A stretch of DNA of 64,000 nt from CAIVAT01 sp964455285 (lineage in GTDB: Bacteria; Bacteroidota; Bacteroidia; Bacteroidales; FEN-979), in contig CAYVVG010000001.1 of NCBI GenBank assembly GCA_964455285.1, forward strand, positions 62,001 to 126,000, in the 5' to 3' direction. Shown here in pieces: positions 63,660-64,000 of the stretch. The stretch's first letter is position 1. Each line of letters starts with the position of its first letter. Position numbers and translations under genes: made by a program. The notes under the pieces were generated by a model that was given only the letters and a program-made list of their open reading frames with translations, ran no database searches and had not been told where the DNA came from.

Positions 63660-63995
63660 TCACCTTAACTCGCTTCGCGATTTTAAACTGTCGTTGCGTT
63701 GTTCATTCCACCCTTTCAGGTAAGCCTTCCGGAGCGGATCGAACCATCTGCCGGAAACAAGATGTTTTTCGAAGCGTTGCGCAGGATCGGCAGCCGGGGA
63801 TTCGATGAAATCTGCTTTCCCAATCCGGCGCCCCAGTTCTTTCAGTAATGGGATAGCAGATCCCGCAGGAAATCCTTGTTCCTGCGCCAGCCTTACACAC
63901 ATCAAGGCTGCCCGGTCATCCCCCTTGTCCAGGAAATGATTCGCCCCTTGCCAGGTCAGGTAGGGATTTTCATGCGACCGGAAGAAATCGATCAT
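63660..63995 (-). CDS. Unrecognised protein, possibly the C-terminal part of a gene cut by the window edge
   Basis: A 111-residue frame (MIDFFRSHENPYLTWQGANH) that is soluble and helical, with Trp/Arg-rich text (HLVSGRWFDPLRKAYLKGW) near the end. The first ATG lies five bases from the window end, so it may be internal to a longer gene. I do not recognise a family. It converges on the beta-helix gene with a 20-base gap. Confidence 0.45.
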   Translation of the reverse strand: MIDFFRSHENPYLTWQGANHFLDKGDDRAALMCVRLAQEQGFPAGSAIPLLKELGRRIGKADFIESPAADPAQRFEKHLVSGRWFDPLRKAYLKGWNEQRNDSLKSRSELR

Positions 63996-64000
63996 GCCGG

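Overview
The window comes from a member of the Bacteroidota, most likely an uncultured anaerobe of Bacteroidales type with a fairly high GC content for the phylum. Signs seen directly are a SusC/SusD/SusE nutrient-uptake set, many lipoproteins with a short lipobox, at least five secreted proteins ending in the type IX secretion (T9SS) sorting domain, and several sites that match the Bacteroidota promoter -7 element TAnnTTTG. A flavo-diiron protein fits an anaerobic or microaerophilic life. No family or genus can be named from this sequence alone.

Bases 1 to 12,600 are mostly housekeeping and signalling: the edge of tamB divergent from tsaD, a lipoprotein, a flavo-diiron oxygen reductase, a four-gene signalling operon (5TMR-PAS, PAS-GAF, histidine kinase, response regulator), the topoisomerase IV A subunit, a cysteine hydrolase and a tRNA-Arg(TCT). 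Bases 12,600 to 20,230 form one tight minus-strand gene string: SIMPL-domain protein, a membrane-anchored 1080-residue P-loop NTPase with seven exact 40-residue repeats, a secreted C10 peptidase, a B12-binding radical SAM enzyme and a methyltransferase. This is the best candidate for an undescribed system.

Bases 20,400 to 33,600 hold a surface lipoprotein, a TMTC-like membrane protein with TPRs, a broken methyltransferase between inverted palindromic repeats, a T9SS beta-propeller, prolyl oligopeptidase, a Crp-type regulator, a ferredoxin/cytochrome-b-like membrane protein convergent and overlapping with a seven-haem cytochrome c, and peptidase E.

Bases 33,600 to 63,640 form a large glycan locus. 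Alpha-glucan genes (five GH13 proteins, GH77 amylomaltase, two SLC45-type sugar transporters, two esterases) surround a SusCDE set with a GH53 endo-galactanase and a GH2 beta-galactosidase. The expected flow is surface cleavage by lipoprotein and T9SS amylases and galactanase, capture by SusD/SusE, import by SusC, periplasmic trimming, inner-membrane import by the MFS carriers, and cytoplasmic processing by MalQ. The SusD is unusual: two SusE/SusF-type modules are inserted inside it.

The region is rich in short dispersed repeats: 7-9 bp tandem arrays at gene 3' ends, CCCCTCCC palindromes, a TIR-bounded element of about 138 bp, and CGCAGAG repeats that bracket a GxxExxY gene. Some repeats run into coding frames and form stop codons or signal-peptide cores.
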